Source: Plantactinospora soyae (GTDB lineage: Bacteria; Actinomycetota; Actinomycetes; Mycobacteriales; Micromonosporaceae). Taken from it: DNA of 64,000 nucleotides. The DNA lies in contig NZ_JADBEB010000001.1 in the NCBI RefSeq assembly GCF_014874095.1, positions 558,001 through 622,000 of the forward strand, in the 5' to 3' direction. Under the pieces are notes generated by a model that saw only the letters and a list, made by a program, of their open reading frames with translations, was not told the DNA's origin and searched no databases. Position 1 is the stretch's first letter; each line of letters starts with the position of its first letter. Shown one piece after another: positions 59,805-64,000 of this stretch. Made by a program: the position numbers and the translations under genes.

Positions 59805-61844
59805 ATGTCTGCCGATCCCGGAGTTGACCCGCTGCCCTCGCCCAATGCCGATCGTCAGCCGCCCGGGACGTCCGAGCCGGTTGAGCCGCCCGAGCCGCCC
59901 GAGCCGGTTGAGCCGGTTGAGCCGGTTGAGCCGGTTGAGCCACTGACCGGAACCGAGCTGAGGCAGCTTCGTCGCGCGGAGACCACCAGCCGGCTCCTGA
60001 CCCACGCCAGGTGGCTCGTCCCGGCCGGCGGCCTGACCCTGGCGGTCATTGTCACGGTCACCGCCCCCGTCGTGCCGTGTACGCCGGCCGCGCCGTGTGG
60101 GCCGGACCCGCTCAGCAACCTGGTGTTCGGGCTGCTCTGGACCGCACCGCTGCTGGGCCTCGTGCACCTCTGGTCCGCCACCGTCTGGGCTGCCGTGCTG
60201 TCGACCTTGATGATCTCGTACGACGTCAGCGAGCCCGGGAACCTGCCGCTCTGGGTCAACCTGCTGCTGGTGGCGTACCCGATCGGGTGTGGGCTGCTCG
60301 CGGCCCGGATGCCGACCGGCCGCAGTGCGGTGGTCCGGGAGTGGCAGGGACGGACGGCGCGGTCGACTCTCCCGGCTCCGATCCGCCTGCCGTGGCCGTC
60401 GCTCGCCCCGCTGGTGGTGGCGGTCGTCCTGATCGTCGCCGGCCTGCTGCTGACCGGCTGGAGCGTGCACCGTCAGGCCCTGGCCGACGATCAGCAACGG
60501 GCGGCCGAGATCGTCCCCGCGACCGTTCGGTCCCATCCGGCCCCGGACGCGCTCGAACTCGGGTTCACCGACGGCCGCCCCGAAATGACCCTGCAGGTCT
60601 TCGACGCCACCGACTATCCGGTCGGCTCGACGGTGTCGATCGCGCTCGACGACGCCGGCCTCCGGCAGCTCCTGAGCGAACCCTACGACGCGACCCCGTG
60701 GCTGGCCCTCGCCTCGTTGCTCGGCGTACTCGGGATCGGCTTCGGCGCTCGGGGCGCCGCGCGGCTGGTCGCCTGGCGCCGGTTCTTCCGGCACCCCCAG
60801 CCGACCACCGCGGTACGCGTCCGCCGGACCCGCCGACAGGTGTACGTCTACCCGGGCCTGGGCGCCCCGACCTGGCCACTCGCCACGATCAAGGTCCGGG
60901 ATGACGCCCCCGGAAGGCCCCACCCCGCCGAGCCGGAACCGGCGCTGCTCTACGGCACGCCGGTGTCCGGACAGTGGTGCACCGTGGTCATGGGCGGGGT
61001 GGCCCTCTCACCGAGCCGCCCGCTGCGCGGCTTCACAGCCGCCGGACGAGAAGCGGAGGGTGGCCGCCGCCCCGCGATCAGCCTCTTCGCGGCAGCCCCG
61101 ACGCCGGCTCAACCCGCGAACGCCCAGACGCCGGACCAGTTCCCGGCAGCCCGGACGCCGGACCAACCCGCGAACGCCCAGACGCCGGACCAGTTCCCGG
61201 CGGCCCAGACGCCGGACCAACTCGCGGCAGCCCGGACGCCGTCCCGGAGAGTCCGACCGGTCGACTGGCCGACGCTGAGTCCGCTGGGAATCGCGCTGTT
61301 CGTGGTGTTGCTGCTCAGCGGCATAGTCGCCGGCATTCAGCTCCGTACGGAGTTCCTGACCGCGCTCGCCGACGCCGTCTGCTCGGCCGACGGCTGCGCT
61401 CCGGTCGCCATGGCCGCCGCCGGCTGGGCCGTCGGCGGGCTTCCTCTGCTGCTCGTCGGCGCGGTCTTCGCTCTCCTCGGACCCACCCGGCTCACCCTGG
61501 GCACGGCGGCCCTCGCATTGTCGATAATGACCTTCGGCATCAGCGTGATGTTCACGGGCGACGGCGAGACGCCACTGCGGGAGCTGGACCCCGACTTCGC
61601 ACTGTTCGGCCCGGGATTCGCGGCCACGATGGGAGGGCTGCTGCTCGGCGCCCTGCTCGGACGGGCCCTTCCCGAGCATCTCAGGCCGCACCGCTGGGCT
61701 CGTCCCAGCCCCGCCCCGGACGGCGCAGCCGACGCCGGCACCTGGTTCGACTGGGTCCGCAGGAGCAAACTGCTGCCGCTGCTCCTGATGGCCGCGCTAC
61801 AACTCCCCGCCCTACTCGTCGCGCTGATCTGGGCAGCCGGGTGA
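59805..61844 (+). CDS. Large membrane protein of unknown function with repeat-rich loops
   Basis: 679 residues. The N-terminal 45 residues hold a Glu-Pro-Val repeat run (EPVEPPEPPEPVEPV), then about ten membrane helices in two groups separated by a cytoplasmic or periplasmic region with an SH3-like EIVPATVRSHPAP segment and, at about residues 437-475, a repeated PDQ-FPAARTPDQ stretch. I recognise no known transporter or enzyme family. The ATG at 59805 is chosen because GTGGGGAC lies upstream; a 50-residue longer reading has no such site. It converges with the amidase gene. Confidence 0.7.
   Translation: MSADPGVDPLPSPNADRQPPGTSEPVEPPEPPEPVEPVEPVEPVEPLTGTELRQLRRAETTSRLLTHARWLVPAGGLTLAVIVTVTAPVVPCTPAAPCGPDPLSNLVFGLLWTAPLLGLVHLWSATVWAAVLSTLMISYDVSEPGNLPLWVNLLLVAYPIGCGLLAARMPTGRSAVVREWQGRTARSTLPAPIRLPWPSLAPLVVAVVLIVAGLLLTGWSVHRQALADDQQRAAEIVPATVRSHPAPDALELGFTDGRPEMTLQVFDATDYPVGSTVSIALDDAGLRQLLSEPYDATPWLALASLLGVLGIGFGARGAARLVAWRRFFRHPQPTTAVRVRRTRRQVYVYPGLGAPTWPLATIKVRDDAPGRPHPAEPEPALLYGTPVSGQWCTVVMGGVALSPSRPLRGFTAAGREAEGGRRPAISLFAAAPTPAQPANAQTPDQFPAARTPDQPANAQTPDQFPAAQTPDQLAAARTPSRRVRPVDWPTLSPLGIALFVVLLLSGIVAGIQLRTEFLTALADAVCSADGCAPVAMAAAGWAVGGLPLLLVGAVFALLGPTRLTLGTAALALSIMTFGISVMFTGDGETPLRELDPDFALFGPGFAATMGGLLLGALLGRALPEHLRPHRWARPSPAPDGAADAGTWFDWVRRSKLLPLLLMAALQLPALLVALIWAAG
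61114..61221 (+). repeat. Two 54-bp tandem repeats inside the 59805 gene
   Basis: Units 61114-61167 and 61168-61221 differ at two positions and encode the 18-residue PANAQTPDQFPAA-RTPDQ units. They lie in a predicted extramembrane loop and keep the frame. Confidence 0.9.
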
Positions 61845-61851
61845 TCCGGAC

Positions 61852-61905
61852 GGCCGCGCCCCGGCCCGGATCACCAGCGTGATCGGTTCGGTGGGGCGCG
61901 GCCGA
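61852..61905. terminator. Bidirectional terminator between convergent genes
   Basis: CGGCCGCGCCCC (61852-61863) pairs with GGGGCGCGGCCG (61894-61905). The loop holds a second perfect hairpin, GATCAC-CAGC-GTGATC (61870-61885). It ends five bases from the amidase stop and lies eight bases after the membrane-protein stop. Confidence 0.7.
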
Positions 61906-61909
61906 CGGA

Positions 61910-63304
61910 TCAGCTTGCCGGAGTCGGCACCTTGGGCCAGCCGGGTGCGTGGCGTCGCCACGGCGCCGTCAGCTCGAACTGTCCGGCCACCCCGAGCAGC
62001 AGCAGTTCCGACCCGGGTGGGCCGACCAGTTGCACCCCGACCGGCAGGCCGTCCGGACGCAGCCCGACCGGGACCACCAGCGACGGCAGCCCGGCGATGT
62101 TCCACGGCGCGGCGTACGGGGCGTACCGGATGCAGGTCAGCAGGTTGGACTGCCAGGACCGACCGGCCCAGCCCAGCGCTGCCGGCGGGGCGCTGGCCAG
62201 TGCGGGGGTGAGCAGCAGGTCCACCGAGTGGTCGCTGAAGAAGCCGATCGACCGCTCCCGCCACGCCGTCCGGTCCTTCTCCTGGACCAGCCCCCGCCGC
62301 TCCGCCCAGCCGCCCAACGCCGCGTGCCGCCGGGTACGCCGTTGCAGTGTCCCCGGGTCCAGCCCGGCCGCCGCCACCTCCGTGGCCGCCGACGCGAGCC
62401 AGGTCGCGACGCCGCGCAGGCCGAGCGAGGTCGGGTAGACCGGGTCGACCGAGACCGCGTCGTGTCCGGCCGCCGCGAGCAGTCGGGAACCGGCCGCCAC
62501 CGCGTCCCGGTTCGCCTGGTCGGGGCGGACGCCGGAGACCGGCGAACGCAGCGACACGGCGACCCGCAGCCGCTCCGGCGGCACCAGCTTGTCCGGGCGA
62601 CGGCCGGCGAGTACGGCGAAGCCGACGGCGGCGTCGGCCACGGTGGTGGCCAGGATGCCGTGCTCGGTCAGTCCGTACCAGTCGTTCGCGCCGAGTTGGC
62701 AGGGCACCACGCCCCGGCCGGGCTTGAGTCCGACCAGCCCGCAGCAGGCGGCCGGGATCCGGATCGAGCCGAGGCCGTCGTTGCACTGTGCGATCGGCAC
62801 CATTCCCGAGGCCACCGCGGCGGCGGCACCGCCCGACGATCCACCCGGGGTGCGATCGGTACGCCACGGGTTGCGGGTCACCGCCGTCTCGTCGTCGGTG
62901 AACGCGAACAGCCCCAGCTCGGGCATCCGGGTCACGCCGACGATGATCGCGCCCGCGCCGCGCAGCCGCCGGACCACCTCGTGGTCGTCCTCGGCGACCG
63001 GGCTACGGGCGGCCTCCGACCCGTTCCAGGTCGGCAGCCCGGCCACGGCGGTGTTCTCCTTGACCGCGATCGGCACCCCGGCCAGCGGAAGGTTGGCCAG
63101 GTCGTCCTGCTCGTCGACCTTCTCCGCCTCGACGATCGACTCGCCACCCCGCACCACCCGGAACGCCGACAGTTCGCGGTCCGTCCGGTCGACGTGGTCG
63201 AGGTGATCAGCTACCACCTGGGTGGCGGAGGCGTCACCACGGCGGACCGCCCGGGCGATCTGCTTCGCGGTCGCGCCCACCCAGGTCGGCATGATGTCCT
63301 GCAC
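61910..63304 (-). CDS. Amidase-signature family hydrolase
   Basis: 464 residues. The Ser-cisSer-Lys triad is present: Lys82 in IAVKEN, Ser157 in GGSSGG and the nucleophile Ser180 in DGLGSIRIPAACCG; the usual glycine before GS is a leucine. Such enzymes hydrolyse acyl amides; the substrate is unknown, and no GatB/GatC partner is near, so it is not the tRNA amidotransferase. The GTG at 63304 is chosen because GGGGAGG lies five bases upstream; the ORF could begin earlier. It follows metB on the minus strand, 125 bases downstream, with a terminator between. Confidence 0.88.
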   Translation of the reverse strand: MQDIMPTWVGATAKQIARAVRRGDASATQVVADHLDHVDRTDRELSAFRVVRGGESIVEAEKVDEQDDLANLPLAGVPIAVKENTAVAGLPTWNGSEAARSPVAEDDHEVVRRLRGAGAIIVGVTRMPELGLFAFTDDETAVTRNPWRTDRTPGGSSGGAAAAVASGMVPIAQCNDGLGSIRIPAACCGLVGLKPGRGVVPCQLGANDWYGLTEHGILATTVADAAVGFAVLAGRRPDKLVPPERLRVAVSLRSPVSGVRPDQANRDAVAAGSRLLAAAGHDAVSVDPVYPTSLGLRGVATWLASAATEVAAAGLDPGTLQRRTRRHAALGGWAERRGLVQEKDRTAWRERSIGFFSDHSVDLLLTPALASAPPAALGWAGRSWQSNLLTCIRYAPYAAPWNIAGLPSLVVPVGLRPDGLPVGVQLVGPPGSELLLLGVAGQFELTAPWRRHAPGWPKVPTPAS

Positions 63305-63374
63305 GGCCACCTCCCCATCGGCTTGTCCGCAGGGCTGTCCAGGCGGGCGGGGCGGTCCCACCCTGCGCGTCGGC

Positions 63375-63409
63375 CCGGACGCGCCGCGCCATCGGCGCGG
63401 CCCGTCCGG
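63375..63409 (-). terminator. Hairpin terminator after metB
   Basis: Outer arms CCGGACG (63375-63381) and CGTCCGG (63403-63409), inner arms CCGCGCC (63384-63390) and GGCGCGG (63394-63400), loop ATC. It lies about 20 bases beyond the metB stop on the minus strand. Confidence 0.6.
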
Positions 63410-63429
63410 TACGCACGTCCGAACAGCGG

Positions 63430-64000
63430 TCAGCCGAGCGCCTGCTCCAGATCTGCGAGTAGGTCGTCGGCGGTCTCGATGCCGACAGACAGTCGCACGA
63501 GATCGGCGGGAACTTCAAGCGCCGAGCCGGCGGCACTTGCATGCGTCATTCGGCCCGGATGTTCGATCAGGGATTCGACCCCACCCAACGACTCGGCGAG
63601 AACGAAGAGTTTCGCCCGGTTGCAGATCTGTACCGCCTGCTCAGCCCCGCCAGCGGCGCGGAACGAGATCATTCCGCCGAACCGGCGCATCTGCTTCGCC
63701 GCGATTTCGTGCCCCGGATGTTCCGGCAGCCCCGGATAGAGGACCTCGGCGACCGCCCGGTGCCCATTGAGGTAGTCGGCGATCCGCTCGGCGTTGTCGC
63801 AGTGCCGGTCCATCCGTACCCCGAGGGTCTTCACGCCGCGCAGGGTCAGCCAGGCGTCGAACGGGCCGTTCACCGCGCCCATGGCGTTCTGGTGGTAACG
63901 GAGTTCCTCGCCCAGCCCGCTGCTGGCCGCGACCAGGGCGCCGCCGACCACGTCGGAGTGCCCACCGACGTACTTGGTGGTGGAGTGCACGACCACGTCG
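63430..64000 (-). CDS. metB: Cystathionine gamma-synthase (C-terminal half)
   Basis: The gene enters from the right edge; 190 codons are visible. HSTTKYVGGHSDVVGGALV contains the PLP-binding lysine of the Cys/Met-metabolism enzymes, and LGGVESLIEHPGRMTHASA with DLVRLSVGIE is the C-terminal substrate-binding part typical of gamma-synthase or gamma-lyase. The precise branch cannot be settled without the N-terminal half; metB is favoured because this gene lies near greA in mycobacteria. The gene is followed by a hairpin terminator and the amidase. Confidence 0.85.
   Translation of the reverse strand, partial: DVVVHSTTKYVGGHSDVVGGALVAASSGLGEELRYHQNAMGAVNGPFDAWLTLRGVKTLGVRMDRHCDNAERIADYLNGHRAVAEVLYPGLPEHPGHEIAAKQMRRFGGMISFRAAGGAEQAVQICNRAKLFVLAESLGGVESLIEHPGRMTHASAAGSALEVPADLVRLSVGIETADDLLADLEQALG

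Overview
The window is high-GC DNA of an actinomycete, most likely Micromonosporaceae. The evidence is mycothiol metabolism (mca), coenzyme F420 biosynthesis (fbiC, cofD, cofE), a WhiB2-type regulator, a DUF3499 protein, a giant SCO7613-type membrane protein, heavy GTG use, and many start codons that sit exactly six bases after a TANNNT box, the layout of leaderless actinobacterial transcripts. The genus cannot be fixed from the sequence alone. I see no rRNA, tRNA, CRISPR array, prophage, transposase or secondary-metabolite cluster.

Layout. 1-7000: end of a regulator, two aldo/keto reductases, a secreted metzincin-like protease, a bacterial PARG, an orphan Imm51-type immunity protein and an NAD-binding epimerase. 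7011-11281: a four-gene polyamine-type ABC importer operon (potD-potA-potB-potC). 11521-25414: a conserved actinobacterial core block (DUF3499, metallopeptidase, whiB2, fbiC, cofD-cofE, manC, GT4 glycosyltransferase, TIGR03089) whose order resembles the whiB2-fbiA-fbiB-manC neighbourhood of mycobacteria. A winged-helix regulator, a NUDIX hydrolase and a DUF3616-like protein are inserted in it. 25500-30267: acetoacetyl-CoA ligase, a hotdog thioesterase and two related membrane proteins. 30351-38945 is the least stable part: a MerR remnant fused to an aldo/keto reductase fragment, an MFS/TetR pair with two visible operators, a frameshifted Uma2 gene, an acyl-CoA dehydrogenase, an HxlR/DsbA pair, a gene-end remnant with derived tandem repeats, a sigma factor with its membrane partner, and a truncated DUF397 gene. 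39001-50797: secreted M14 peptidase, UDP-glucose dehydrogenase, the 1702-residue membrane protein, and purE-purK. 50811-64000: DUF255 thioredoxin protein, GGDEF-EAL protein, the small membrane protein/mca/DUF4307/greA block, threonine dehydratase, a large membrane protein, an amidase and the start-truncated metB.

How the genes fit together. FbiC makes the F420 chromophore, CofD attaches the phospholactate-type side chain and CofE adds glutamates. ManC and the GT4 enzyme feed cell-wall mannose glycoconjugates. Mca, with its conserved neighbours, handles mycothiol-conjugate detoxification. PurK and PurE are translationally coupled steps of purine synthesis.

The most unusual signal is a family of five 54-bp inverted repeats with GGGCCC at the centre of each arm (11452, 27654, 38949, 49075, 57592). 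All lie at gene ends and occur in both orientations. One sits at the breakpoint of a truncated DUF397 gene and another supplies the purE stop codon. I do not recognise a named family for it.
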